From DASZUK01 sp035547695 (lineage in GTDB: Bacteria > Actinomycetota > Acidimicrobiia > Acidimicrobiales > RAAP-2): 64,000 nt of DNA. Below are positions 1 through 8,437 of the stretch, one piece after another. The position numbers and the translations under genes were made by a program. Location of the stretch: the NCBI GenBank assembly GCA_035547695.1, contig DASZUK010000056.1, positions 30,313 through 94,312 of the forward strand. The letters run 5' to 3'. The notes under the pieces are model-generated. The model saw nothing but the letters and a program-made list of their open reading frames with translations. It made no database searches and had not been told where the DNA came from. Each line of letters starts with the position of its first letter. Position 1 is the stretch's first letter.

Positions 1-1503
1 ACGCGGTTCGTCCTGCGCAAGGCCCTGGAAGCTCGACTGCCGGTGGTGCTGGTGGTCAACAAGGTGGACCGGCCGGACGCCCGGATCGGGGAGGTGGTGT
101 CGGAAGTCGAGGAGCTGTTCTTGGACCTGGAGGCCGACGAGGAGCAGATCGGGTTCCCGATCCTGTACGCCAACGCCCGGGCCGGGTGGGCGTCGGCGGA
201 GCGGGGGGTGGAGGGCACCGACCTGCGCCCGCTGTTCCAGGCCATCCTGGACCACATCCCGCCGCCGCGGTTCGACCCGTCGATGGGGCTGCAGGCGCTG
301 GTCTGCAACCTGGACGCCTCCCCCTACGTGGGGCGGCTGGCGATCTGCCGGGTGCACAACGGGACGCTGCGGAAGGGCAGCACGGTGGGGTGGTGCCGGC
401 TGGACGGCACGGTGGAGCGGACCAGGGTGACCGAGCTGTACGTCACCGATGCCCTGGACCGGGTGGAGGCCGAGGAGGCCGGCCCGGGGGAGATCGCCGC
501 GGTGGCCGGGATGGCGGAGGTGACCATCGGGGAGACCCTGGCGGACCCGGACGACCCGGTGGCGTTGCCGGTGATCACCGTCGACGAGCCCAGCCTGGCG
601 ATGACCATCGGGATCAACACGTCGCCGCTGGCCGGGGCCGACGGCACCAAGCTGACGGCCCGCCAGATCCACAGCCGGCTGCAGGCGGAGCTGGTCGGGA
701 ACGTGTCGCTGCGGGTGCAGCCGACCGACCGCCCGGACACCTGGGAGGTGCAGGGGCGGGGGGAGCTGCAACTGGCGGTGCTGGTGGAGACGATGCGCCG
801 GGAGGGGTTCGAGCTGACGGTGGGCAAGCCGCAGGTGGTCACCCGTGAGGTGGCCGGGCGCCTGGAGGAGCCGATGGAGCGGGTGGCCATCGACGTGCCG
901 GAGGACTACCTGGGGGTGGTGACCCAGCTCATGGCCCTGCGGAAGGGGACGCTGATCGAGATGGTCAACCACGGGACCGGGTGGGTGCGGATGGACTACC
1001 GGGTGCCGGCCCGTGGCCTGGTGGGGTTCCGCACCGAGTTCATGACGGAGACCAGGGGCACCGGGATGCTGCACCACGTGTTCGACGGCTGGGAGCCGTG
1101 GCACGGGGAGCTGCGGACCAAGCGCAACGGGTCCATGGTGGCCGACCGTCGTGGGGTGACCACGGGGTACTCGCTGATGAACCTGCAGGAGCGCGGCGTC
1201 CTCGTGGTGGGGCCGGCCACCGAGGTCTACGAGGGGATGATCGTCGGGGAGAACGCCCGCGACGAGGAGATGGACGTCAACCCGACCAAGGAGAAGAAGC
1301 TCACCAACATGCGGGCGGCCGCGGCCGACGAGGCCATCCGGCTGACCCCGCCGCTGACCCACTCCCTGGAGCAGGCCCTGGAGTTCATCGCCGACGACGA
1401 GTGCGTGGAGGTCACCCCCAAGTCGGTCCGGCTGCGCAAGGTGGTCCTGGACCAGGCGGTCCGCGGCCGGCAGCGGGCCCGGGCGCGGTCCGGACGGGCC
1501 TGA
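1..1503 (+). CDS. typA: Ribosome-associated GTPase TypA/BipA (5' end outside window)
   Basis: The reading frame is open from the first base, so the gene starts upstream; 500 residues are visible of the 600 or more usual for the family. The first visible residues (TRFVLRKALEARLPVVLVV) and the G4 motif NKVD (residues 20-23) are typical of TypA; the P-loop and switch regions lie off the window. After the GTPase domain come the EF-Tu domain II-like barrel, EF-G III/V-like domains and the BipA-specific C-terminal domain (VADRRGVTTGYSLMNLQERG region). TypA is a translational GTPase that binds 70S ribosomes and assists 50S assembly and stress adaptation. It converges with the two-component genes with no bases between the two stop codons. 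Identification is secure. Confidence 0.95.
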   Translation, partial: TRFVLRKALEARLPVVLVVNKVDRPDARIGEVVSEVEELFLDLEADEEQIGFPILYANARAGWASAERGVEGTDLRPLFQAILDHIPPPRFDPSMGLQALVCNLDASPYVGRLAICRVHNGTLRKGSTVGWCRLDGTVERTRVTELYVTDALDRVEAEEAGPGEIAAVAGMAEVTIGETLADPDDPVALPVITVDEPSLAMTIGINTSPLAGADGTKLTARQIHSRLQAELVGNVSLRVQPTDRPDTWEVQGRGELQLAVLVETMRREGFELTVGKPQVVTREVAGRLEEPMERVAIDVPEDYLGVVTQLMALRKGTLIEMVNHGTGWVRMDYRVPARGLVGFRTEFMTETRGTGMLHHVFDGWEPWHGELRTKRNGSMVADRRGVTTGYSLMNLQERGVLVVGPATEVYEGMIVGENARDEEMDVNPTKEKKLTNMRAAAADEAIRLTPPLTHSLEQALEFIADDECVEVTPKSVRLRKVVLDQAVRGRQRARARSGRA

Positions 1504-2223
1504 CTACTCCCCGTCCCGGGGGACCGCGACGGCGTGGCGGTAGCGGTACCCGAACCCGCGGACGTTCTCGATGGGGCAGTTCCGGACGTCGTTCCACCCC
1601 ATCTTGCGGCGGAGGCTGAGGACGGTGAACTTGACCCGACCGGGGCCGGAGCCGGTGGGGTCGCTCCAGCCCAGCTCCAGCAGTTGCCCGGGGGACAGCA
1701 CCTGCCCGGCGTGCCGCACCAGCGCGGCCAGCAGCCGGAACTCGGTGGGGGTCAGGCTGATGGTGGCGCCGTCGGCCTCGACGGCGTGGTTGGCGAAGTC
1801 CACCCGGACCCGGCCGTCGTCGTAGACGTCGGCCTTCTCCGCGTTCGGCCCCGGCGGGGAGCGGCGGAGGAGGGCCCCCACCCGGGCCACCAGCTCCTCG
1901 TTGCTGAACGGCTTGGTCAGGTAGTCGTCGGCCCCGCCGAGCAGGCCGCGGACCTTGTCGGTCTCCAGGCCCCGGGCCGTCAGCAGCATGACCGGCACGC
2001 TGCTGACGTGCCGCATCCGCTCCAGCACCGCCCAGCCGTCCAGCCCGGGAAGGCTGACGTCGAGGACCACCAGGTCGGGCTGGTCGCCGCTGAAGCGGCG
2101 GAGGCCCTCGTGCCCGTCGGCCGCCCACACCGGGGCGTAGCCGGCCCGCCGGAACAGCAGCTCCAGGGACCGCCAGATGTCGGCGTCGTCCTCCACCACC
2201 AGGATGCGGGCGGGCGGGGTCAC
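1504..2223 (-). CDS. OmpR-family response regulator
   Basis: 239 residues. The receiver domain (about 5-115) has the acidic pair E11/D12-D13, phosphoacceptor D55 in LVVLDVSLPG, T82 and K104 in YLTKPF. The C-terminal winged helix (about 140-235) carries the OmpR/PhoB pattern (SLTPTEFRLLAALV). GTG start at 2223; the partner kinase ends in the same GTGA, a 4-nt overlap, so the two are translationally coupled with the kinase gene first. It should be a DNA-binding transcription factor phosphorylated by that kinase. Target genes cannot be told from the sequence. Confidence 0.93.
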   Translation of the reverse strand: MTPPARILVVEDDADIWRSLELLFRRAGYAPVWAADGHEGLRRFSGDQPDLVVLDVSLPGLDGWAVLERMRHVSSVPVMLLTARGLETDKVRGLLGGADDYLTKPFSNEELVARVGALLRRSPPGPNAEKADVYDDGRVRVDFANHAVEADGATISLTPTEFRLLAALVRHAGQVLSPGQLLELGWSDPTGSGPGRVKFTVLSLRRKMGWNDVRNCPIENVRGFGYRYRHAVAVPRDGE

Positions 2224-4217
2224 CGGTGGCTCCGGTCGACGCCCGGCGGTGCCTGCCAGGCGGTGGCCTGGGCGAGTGGGGACACCGGGACGGTGGGTTC
2301 GACGGCGCCCGTCAACGTCACGGTGAAGATGGTACCGACGCCCTCCACGCTGTCGAAGGACACCTCGCCGCCGTGCAGCTCGGCCACCCGGCGGACGATG
2401 GCCAGCCCCAGGCCGGAGCCGGCGGTGGACCGCTGCCGGGCGTTGGAGGCCCGGAAGAACCGCTGGAACAGGTTGCCCTGCTCCTCCACCGGGATGCCGA
2501 TCCCGGTGTCGGACACCTCGAGCACCCAGCCGCGGTCGGTGGGGCGGGCGGCGATCGATGCCCGGCCGCCCGGCGGGGTGAACTTGACGGCGTTGGCCAG
2601 CAGGTTGTCCACCATCTGTCCCAGCCGGCCGACGTCACCGAGCAGGGGCGGGCCGGGCTGGGTGTGCACCTGCAGGTCCACGCCGTTCTCGACGGCCACC
2701 GGGTGGATGGAGGAGGCGGCCTGGTCGACCAGGGCGGCCAGGTCCACCGGTTCGAGGGTTGTCTGCACCACGTTGGACTCCAGCCGGTCCAGCAGCAGCA
2801 GGTCGTCGACCAGCCGGAGCAGCCGCTCGGTGTTCCGGCCGATGATGTCCAGGAACTCGACCTGCTCCTGCAGGCTGTCCACGCCGAGCCCCTCCCGGAG
2901 GAGCTGGGTGAAGCTGACGATGGAGGTCAGCGGGGTCCGCAGCTCGTGGGAGACCGAGGCCACCAGCCCGGACTTCAGGGCGTCCAGCTCGGTCAGCCGG
3001 GCGTTCTGCTGCTTCTCCATCTCCAGCAGGTACTCCCGCTCGGCGGCGACCGCCAGCTCCTCGGTGCGGTCGCGGACCAGCCACATGTTGCCCCGGTACT
3101 CCCCGTCGGCCTTGATGGGGATGAAGGTGGCGGCGATCGTCCGCCCGTCGGCGAGAGCGAAGTGCGCCTCGGCCACCGGGGCCCGGTCGGCCACGATCTC
3201 CACGATGCGGGCAGTGGCCTCCTCAGGGTCGGCCATGACCTGCAACAACCGGCCCAGGGTCTCCGGGGCGACCTCCCCCAGCAGGTCCTCCGGGGTGCCG
3301 TCGAAGGCCATGATGTCCACGAAGGCCCGGTTGACCGCGATGGTGGTGCCGCGCTGGTCGCTGATGCGGACCCCGAGGTGGACGCTGCCGATGAGGGCGG
3401 CCAGCCGGCTGCTGACCGACAGCAGCTCCTCCTCGGTCTCGTGCCGGGCGGTGACGTCGCGGCTGTGCAGCACGATGCCGCCGACGGCGGGCTCGTCCAC
3501 CAGGTTGGCCCCGGTGGTCTCCACCCACCGGGTGGACCCGTCGGCCAGGGTGACGCGGACCTCGTAGAGGCGGCCGAAGGACCCGTCCCGGCGGGCGGCC
3601 AGGTCCAAGAAGGCGTCCTTGGCCACCTGCCGGTCGTCGGGGTGGATGACGGACACGAAGGACCCGTCGGCCAGGTCGTCCTCCGACAGGCCCAGCAGCC
3701 GGGTGGCGTTGGGGGTGGTGGACCGCCAGGTGCCGTCGGGCTCCAGGATGGTGATGACGTCGGCGGAGTTGTCGAAGATCATCTGCAGCCGCCGTTCGCT
3801 GCGACGCAGGGCCTCCTCGGCCTCCTTGTGCTCGGTCAGGTCGACGGCGGCCAGCAGCCAGCGGTCGATCCGGCCGTCGGCGTCCCGGAGGGGGGTGACG
3901 TCGGCGCTGGTCCAGGTGACCCGGCCGTCGGGGGCCACCACCCGGCCCTCGTGCCGGACGCCGCGCCCGGCACGCACCGCCTCCCGGCCGGCGGCCACCG
4001 CCGCCTCGCGGTCGTCGTCGTGGAGCAGCTCGGTCCAGTGCCGCCCGACGGCCCGCTCCTCGGGCCAGCCGGTCATGGCACACCAGCAGGGGCTGGCGTG
4101 GAGGATGCGGCCGTCGGCGTCGAGAAGGGCCATGGGCACCAGGTGGCCCAGGGCGTCGGCTGCGGCACCGTCCGTCCAGACGGACTGCTCGCCTGCGCTC
4201 CCCCCGGCTTCGGTCAT
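2220..4217 (-). CDS. Multi-PAS sensor histidine kinase
   Basis: 665 residues from the ATG at 4217 (MTEAGG...). A longer frame opens at 4322, but its extra 35 residues are low-complexity and the ATG at 4217 has GGGAAAAGGG shortly upstream. No transmembrane helix is evident, so it is probably a cytosolic sensor. Three PAS domains occupy about 22-130, 140-265 and 275-390. HisKA follows with H424 in SHELRTPLTS, then HATPase_c with the N box near 536 (DNLLANAVKFT), G1 near 570 (DTGIGIP) and G2 near 600 (GSGLGLAIV). All catalytic boxes are intact. It is cotranscribed with the OmpR-type regulator at 1504-2223. The signal is unknown; the PAS domains suggest a redox, ligand or light cue (inference). 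Confidence 0.92.
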   Translation of the reverse strand: MTEAGGSAGEQSVWTDGAAADALGHLVPMALLDADGRILHASPCWCAMTGWPEERAVGRHWTELLHDDDREAAVAAGREAVRAGRGVRHEGRVVAPDGRVTWTSADVTPLRDADGRIDRWLLAAVDLTEHKEAEEALRRSERRLQMIFDNSADVITILEPDGTWRSTTPNATRLLGLSEDDLADGSFVSVIHPDDRQVAKDAFLDLAARRDGSFGRLYEVRVTLADGSTRWVETTGANLVDEPAVGGIVLHSRDVTARHETEEELLSVSSRLAALIGSVHLGVRISDQRGTTIAVNRAFVDIMAFDGTPEDLLGEVAPETLGRLLQVMADPEEATARIVEIVADRAPVAEAHFALADGRTIAATFIPIKADGEYRGNMWLVRDRTEELAVAAEREYLLEMEKQQNARLTELDALKSGLVASVSHELRTPLTSIVSFTQLLREGLGVDSLQEQVEFLDIIGRNTERLLRLVDDLLLLDRLESNVVQTTLEPVDLAALVDQAASSIHPVAVENGVDLQVHTQPGPPLLGDVGRLGQMVDNLLANAVKFTPPGGRASIAARPTDRGWVLEVSDTGIGIPVEEQGNLFQRFFRASNARQRSTAGSGLGLAIVRRVAELHGGEVSFDSVEGVGTIFTVTLTGAVEPTVPVSPLAQATAWQAPPGVDRSHR

Positions 4218-4415
4218 ACTGCGCCGCCCTTTTCCCAGCTCCCCGGTGAGACTACTGCCACCGGGGGGCCACTGGCTTCCCACCCACCGTCCACCAGCCG
4301 CCGGCCGCCGCCCACCAGCCACACCGCCGTTGCCGGGCCGCCCGGAGCGGCGGCCGGCCGGGGCCGGCGGCGATACCCTGTGCGGCCAGGGCCGGGCGCT
4401 CAGCCGGACCGGCCG

Positions 4416-4500
4416 GGAGGGATGGCAGAGCGGACGAATGCGCGGCTCTTGAAAAGCCGTGGGGCTCCGGTCCCCGTGGGTTCGAATCCCACTCCCTCCG
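4416..4500 (+). tRNA. tRNA-Ser(UGA)
   Basis: A class II tRNA of 85 nt. The acceptor stem GGAGGGA (4416-4422) pairs with TCCCTCC (4493-4499), with discriminator G at 4500. The anticodon stem CGGCT/AGCCG encloses the loop CTTGAAA, giving anticodon TGA. A long variable arm (GGGGCTCCGGTCCCC) and the T-arm GGGTTCGAATCCC follow. CCA is not encoded. A possible -10 box TACCCT lies at 4374-4379, about 36 nt before the mature 5' end. The Xre gene ends only 5 nt beyond the 3' end, and tRNA-Ser genes are common integration sites; no second copy of the 3' end was seen nearby. Confidence 0.96.
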
Positions 4501-4505
4501 CCCAG

Positions 4506-4760
4506 CTAGCACGCCCGAGCTGGTTCTTCAGGCGGTGACAGCCCCCTGACCAGCTCGGCCGGGTCGATGTCGAGCCCGGCCGCCAGCTTCAGCACGTTGT
4601 GCAGGCTCAGGTTTCGCTGTCCACGTTCGACTTGGCCCAAGAACGTCCAATGGACGCCGGCCTGGTCGGCCAGGGCTTCCTGGCTCAGGTGCAGCTCCTG
4701 GCGCCGACGCCGAACTCGTTCCCCGAAGATCCCGGCCGCCGCTGAGATCGGTTCTGCCAT
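4506..4760 (-). CDS. Small Xre-family helix-turn-helix regulator
   Basis: 84 residues from ATG 4760 (MAEPIS); a GTG at 4775 would add five residues. A single HTH_3 domain fills most of the protein: RVRRRRQELHLSQEALADQA, then the recognition-helix region VHWTFLGQVERGQRNLS and LAAGLDIDPAELV. No other domain is present. It is divergent from the GT39-like gene at 4856, and the 95 bp between them hold two near-identical 12-bp direct repeats overlapping that gene's promoter. It could therefore be a local repressor of the divergent gene and itself (inference). Its stop lies 5 bp from the tRNA-Ser 3' end. A lone antitoxin is an alternative, but no toxin partner is adjacent. Confidence 0.85.
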   Translation of the reverse strand: MAEPISAAAGIFGERVRRRRQELHLSQEALADQAGVHWTFLGQVERGQRNLSLHNVLKLAAGLDIDPAELVRGLSPPEEPARAC

Positions 4761-4799
4761 CCCGCAACCCCACACCCCCCGATCGTCCGTGACTAGAGC

Positions 4800-4845
4800 G
4801 TTTACATCCCATGAGTTTGCATCCCAACTAAATACGTCCTATACA
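4800..4845 (+). promoter_or_regulatory. Promoter with two 12-bp direct repeats upstream of the GT39-like gene
   Basis: GTTTACATCCCA (4800-4811) and GTTTGCATCCCA (4815-4826) differ by one base and start 15 bp apart. The second overlaps a -35-like TTGCAT (4817-4822), which is 17 bp from a -10 TATACA (4840-4845). The predicted transcript starts about 4 nt before the ATG at 4856. The repeats are placed to act as an operator for the divergent Xre protein; that binding is inferred. Confidence 0.55.
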
Positions 4846-4855
4846 CTCTTCCCCC

Positions 4856-6628
4856 ATGCCACCGGGGGTTCGAGTCGTCGGCGGTGCTGGCCGGGACAAT
4901 CCCGGACCGCCCGCATCACTGGACGTCCCGGTCGGCGAGCCCACAGCCCGACCGCTGCCAAGCCCGGCCCGGCAGGGACGGCGACGAACGTGCCGCGCTG
5001 CCGGCCTGGCGGTGTGGGCGGTGACCGCCATCGCCCTCGGCGTCGGCGTCGCCCTCCGCGCGTGGTACGCGTTCCACTGGCCGATCACGGCCGACGAATC
5101 GATCGTCGGCCTCATGTCCCGGCAGATCCTGCAGGGGCACTTCTCGGCGTTCTACTGGGGGCAGGTCTACGGCGGTGCGGAGCCGTACCCGGTGGCCGTG
5201 CTGGCGGCCATCACCAGGTCGACGGTGTGGGCGCTCAAACTGACCCCGATCCTGCTGTCAGCCGGGGCGGCGGTGCTCACGTGGCGCATCGCCAGACGGC
5301 TGGTGCCAGATGCCCGGTTGGCGGCGCTGGCCGGGGCCCTGGTGTGGGCGGCGCCACAGTCGGCGGTCGTCAACTCGACGGTCGAGATGGGCTTCCGGGG
5401 CGTCACCCTGGTCTGTGGGCTCGGGCTCGTCCTGGTCGCCCTGCGGCTGTTCGACGGCCGCCGGAGCTGGCGGGCGTTCGGGGGGCTCGGCTTGCTGGCC
5501 GGCGTCGGCTGGTGGTCGTCGCCCGAGATCGTCTACTTCGCAGTGCCGGCGGTGGTGCTCGTCGGGGTGGCCATCCACGGGGACCCCGAGCTCGGTCACC
5601 TGCGGCGGTGGGGCACGCGCCTGGCGCTCACCGTGGTGGCCGCCGTGGTGGGAGCGCTGCCCTGGCTGTGGGCCAACGTCGTGTCCGGCTGGCACTCGCT
5701 CACTATCGGCGCGTTCCAGGTGCCACCCGACGCGCCGGGCTACAGCGGTCGCCTGCGGCTGTTCTTCGAGTACATGCTGCCGATGCTGTTCAGCCTGCGG
5801 GCCCAGCAGACCGGCGACTGGCTGGTGCGGCGAGGGGTCTGCCTCGTCCTGCTGGCCCTGTTGTCACTGGCCTTGCTCGGAGCACTGGTGCTCAGTTGGC
5901 TCAGGGACGGCCGCAGCCGGGCGCTGGCGATCGGGGTGATCGCCTTTCCGTTCCTCATGGCCTTGTCGCCGGCAACCTGGTTTTGGGGTGACGGCCGCTA
6001 CGCCGACCTCGCCGTTCCCCTGATCGTCTTGGTGCTGGTCGTCGGCTGCGCCGAGGTCGCCGGCCGGCTCTGGCACGGGCGGCGCGGGCAGAGCCGGAAG
6101 GTCAGCGCTCGACGGCTGGCCATGGCCACCCTCGGCCTGGTCATGGTGGCGCTCACGGTGGCCAACTTCGCCGGCTACGTGGCCCCTGGCGACTCGTTCT
6201 TCACCGGCTGGACGAACCCGGATGCCCCGACCGACCGGGCCATCGCCGACCTGGAAGCCGACGGCGTCACGGCGGGCTACGCCGACTACTGGGTGGCCTA
6301 CCGGCTCGACCTGCTCGGCGACGGACGACTGCAGATCACGACGGCGGGGAGCGATGTCAACCGGTGGTCGGCCCTGAACACCGTGGTGGACGATGCCCGG
6401 TCGCCAGCTTGGCTGTTCGTGACACCGGCTGGCCAAGGCCCCCAGCAGTTTGGTGCAACCGTCTACATCCAAGGCCCGGACGGCCTGAGCCAAACCGCGT
6501 TCGTAGCCGACCTCAACCGGTTGGGCATTGGCTACCGGTTGGTCGACGCCGGCCTCGTTCGAGCGGTCATCCCGGATCGGCGAGTGACGCCGAGGCAAAT
6601 TTTTTCGTTTGGCAGCGTCGAGTCCTGA
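4856..6628 (+). CDS. Polytopic GT39-like glycosyltransferase / membrane protein
   Basis: 590 residues. After a Pro/Arg-rich cytoplasmic start (about 1-45) the protein has about ten hydrophobic segments, from TM1 at about 50-70 to about 430-450, then a roughly 140-residue soluble C-terminal part. The first extracytoplasmic loop has an acidic pair (ITADESIVGLM) followed by FYWGQVYGG. A D/E motif just after TM1 is the hallmark of the PMT/ArnT-like GT-C fold, which uses polyprenyl-phosphate sugars. I therefore call it GT39-like; the acceptor is unknown. It is followed after 10 nt by a methyltransferase, probably cotranscribed. Codon use is less extremely GC-rich than in neighbours such as typA, compatible with acquisition beside the tRNA. 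Confidence 0.7.
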   Translation: MPPGVRVVGGAGRDNPGPPASLDVPVGEPTARPLPSPARQGRRRTCRAAGLAVWAVTAIALGVGVALRAWYAFHWPITADESIVGLMSRQILQGHFSAFYWGQVYGGAEPYPVAVLAAITRSTVWALKLTPILLSAGAAVLTWRIARRLVPDARLAALAGALVWAAPQSAVVNSTVEMGFRGVTLVCGLGLVLVALRLFDGRRSWRAFGGLGLLAGVGWWSSPEIVYFAVPAVVLVGVAIHGDPELGHLRRWGTRLALTVVAAVVGALPWLWANVVSGWHSLTIGAFQVPPDAPGYSGRLRLFFEYMLPMLFSLRAQQTGDWLVRRGVCLVLLALLSLALLGALVLSWLRDGRSRALAIGVIAFPFLMALSPATWFWGDGRYADLAVPLIVLVLVVGCAEVAGRLWHGRRGQSRKVSARRLAMATLGLVMVALTVANFAGYVAPGDSFFTGWTNPDAPTDRAIADLEADGVTAGYADYWVAYRLDLLGDGRLQITTAGSDVNRWSALNTVVDDARSPAWLFVTPAGQGPQQFGATVYIQGPDGLSQTAFVADLNRLGIGYRLVDAGLVRAVIPDRRVTPRQIFSFGSVES

Positions 6629-6638
6629 GGCCGACCCC

Positions 6639-7409
6639 ATGGCCGATGTCGTCGTCAGCCGTTGCGCCCTGCCGCCGGGCACCAACCAGTACGACGCCCT
6701 GTGCCAGTGGGTGGACGAGCTGGTGACCGCACGGACCCGACTGCTGGACATCGGGGCCGGGGACGGGGACGACGACTACGCCGGCAGGCTCAAGGAGCTC
6801 GTCGGGCGCTACGTGGGCGTCGACCCCGACCCGGCCACCGCCCACAACGCGGTGCTCGACGACTGGTACGAGGGCACGATCGAGGCCTACGCCGCCGAGG
6901 TCGGCGAGCCGTTCGACGTGGCCCTGGCGATCTACGTCGTGGAGCACGTCGCCGATCCGGTGGCCTTCCTGACGGCTGCCCGTCGTTGCCTCGAACCGGG
7001 AGGCAGCCTGTTCGTGCTCACGCCCAATCTCTGGCACTACTTCGCCCCGCTGTCGTGGCTCACCGCCCGGCTGCACATCGACGGACAGGTCTTGCGCTGG
7101 CTCCGGGCCGCCCGGCCCGAAACCCACGACGCCGCCCACTTTCCGACCAGCTACCGCATGAACTCCGTGACGGCGTTCACCAAGCACGCCCGGCGGGCCG
7201 GCTTCGTCCAGGTGGATGTCCGACACCTGGACGACCCCGGCATCTTCGAGGCGTACTTTCCCGGCCGGCTGGTGACGCTGCCCCGCGGCTACTCCCGGCT
7301 GGTGCGCCGGCTGGCGCTGGCCGGGACCTACGGCACGCTGCTCTGCCGGCTGGTGGCAAATGGGGACTCTCTCTCGGCGTCCCCATCGTCGTCGGCGCGC
7401 CCTTCGTAG
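6639..7409 (+). CDS. Class I SAM-dependent methyltransferase
   Basis: 256 residues from ATG 6639; the frame extends 10 codons upstream but would then overlap the preceding gene. The SAM-binding motif I is LLDIGAGDGDD (about residues 35-45), motif II YVGVDPDP, and motif IV/post-II FDVALAIYVVEHVADP, all typical of Methyltransf_11/23 proteins. The substrate is not evident. The short distance to the GT39-like gene suggests a pathway modifying a glycan or lipid-linked sugar (inference). The last roughly 15 residues are Ser/Pro-rich and unlike a normal methyltransferase end, so the 3' end may have been replaced by recombination. It converges with pheA. Confidence 0.85.
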   Translation: MADVVVSRCALPPGTNQYDALCQWVDELVTARTRLLDIGAGDGDDDYAGRLKELVGRYVGVDPDPATAHNAVLDDWYEGTIEAYAAEVGEPFDVALAIYVVEHVADPVAFLTAARRCLEPGGSLFVLTPNLWHYFAPLSWLTARLHIDGQVLRWLRAARPETHDAAHFPTSYRMNSVTAFTKHARRAGFVQVDVRHLDDPGIFEAYFPGRLVTLPRGYSRLVRRLALAGTYGTLLCRLVANGDSLSASPSSSARPS

Positions 7410-7438
7410 ACCGCGGCCGGACGCCCGCCCCCCTGGGG

Positions 7439-7483
7439 CTCAGCCGTCCGGGCTCAGCCGATCTGGGGCTCAGCCGATCTGGG
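7439..7483. repeat. Stop-codon-spanning short tandem repeat at the pheA 3' end
   Basis: CTCAGCCGATCTGGG occurs at 7469-7483, where it encodes the last PheA residues and its TGA, and again at 7453-7467. A degenerate third copy (CTCAGCCGTCCGGG) is at 7439-7452. Periods are 16 and 14 bp. Each unit carries the TCA that reads as TGA on the pheA strand. Confidence 0.9.
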
Positions 7484-8417
7484 CGCGGAGGCCGGACAGC
7501 CAGGCGTCGGCCTCCTTCCAGGCCCGGTCGGCCTCCTGCCGGCGGGCCGGGGCGTGGCGGCCGGCGGCGGGGTAGGACCCCAGGAACTTGACGCCGGCCA
7601 GCTCGGCGTGGAGGTCGCGGAGGCAGTCGGCCACCACCTCGTCGGCCAGGTGGCCGGAGAGGTCGATGGCGAAGCAGTAGTCCCCCAGCCCCCGCTTGGT
7701 CGGCCGGGACTCCAGCCGGGTCAGGTTGATGTTGCGGGCGGCGAACTGGCCCAGGATGCCGTGGAGGCTGCCGGGGTGGTCGTCGCTCTGGAAGCAGACG
7801 ATGCTGGTGCGGTCGTGGCCGGTGGGGGCCGGCACCCCGGTGGCGGCGACGGCCAGGAACCGGGTCTGGTTGTCCGGGAAGTCCTCGACGTCCTCGGCCA
7901 GCAGGCGCAGGCCGTACAGGTCGGCGGCCAGCCGGGGGGCCACTGCCGCGGCCCCCGGCTCGGGGTGCTCGCCCAACTGCCGGGCGGCGTCGGCGGTGGA
8001 GTTGGCCGCGACCAGCTCCACCCCGTCGAGGCGGTCGGCGAGGAACCGCCGGCACTGGGCCAGGGCCACCGGGAAGGACAGCACCCGGCGGACCGCGGCC
8101 AGGTCGGTGCCCGGCGGGGCCATCAGGTGCAGGTGGACGTCGAGGACCACCTCGCGCTGGACCAGGAGGTCGAAGTCGAAGATCAGGGCGTCCAGGGTGT
8201 CGCGGACCGTGCCGTCGATGGCGTTCTCGATCGGCACGAACCCCAGGTCCACCTGGCCTCCGGCGACGGCTTCGAGGACGTCGACGATGGTCGGCCGCGG
8301 CTCCAGGGCGGCCGCGGCGTAGTCCGGCTGGGTGAGCAGGGCCTCTTCGGTGAAGGTGCCGGCCGGCCCGAAGAAGGCCACCGAGGTCACAGAGGGCGTC
8401 ACGTCCGGTCGGGCCAT
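7470..8417 (-). CDS. pheA: Prephenate dehydratase
   Basis: 315 residues. Converts prephenate to phenylpyruvate in phenylalanine synthesis. The N-terminal catalytic PDT domain begins FFGPAGTFTEEAL and has PIENAIDGTVRDTLD (conserved substrate-binding segment). The C-terminal ACT domain includes TSIVCFQSDDHPGSLHGIL and ESRPTKRGLGDY, the Phe-binding GALV/ESRP-type regulatory region, so feedback inhibition by Phe is expected. There is no fused chorismate mutase. ATG start at 8417, only 20 bp from the divergent larB start. A TATTCT box 6 nt upstream implies a leaderless mRNA. The 3' end is echoed by a tandem repeat. Confidence 0.95.
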   Translation of the reverse strand: MARPDVTPSVTSVAFFGPAGTFTEEALLTQPDYAAAALEPRPTIVDVLEAVAGGQVDLGFVPIENAIDGTVRDTLDALIFDFDLLVQREVVLDVHLHLMAPPGTDLAAVRRVLSFPVALAQCRRFLADRLDGVELVAANSTADAARQLGEHPEPGAAAVAPRLAADLYGLRLLAEDVEDFPDNQTRFLAVAATGVPAPTGHDRTSIVCFQSDDHPGSLHGILGQFAARNINLTRLESRPTKRGLGDYCFAIDLSGHLADEVVADCLRDLHAELAGVKFLGSYPAAGRHAPARRQEADRAWKEADAWLSGLRAQIG

Positions 8418-8423
8418 TCGAGG

Positions 8424-8429
8424 AGAATA
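8424..8429 (-). promoter_or_regulatory. -10 box for leaderless pheA transcript
   Basis: TATTCT on the minus strand ends 6 nt before the pheA ATG, which places the transcription start at or next to the A of the start codon. No clear -35 is visible; it would lie inside larB. Confidence 0.5.
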
Positions 8430-8437
8430 GTGACCGC

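Noticed and set aside
4218..4415. A small gene between the kinase and the tRNA.
   Set aside because: Short frames here are Pro/Gly/Arg low complexity without a start site or motif; I see only a possible tRNA -10 box at 4374-4379.
7410..7469. A possible attachment site (attR) pairing with the tRNA-Ser 3' end.
   Set aside because: No copy of the tRNA 3' sequence is visible here or nearby; the repeat present belongs to the pheA stop region.
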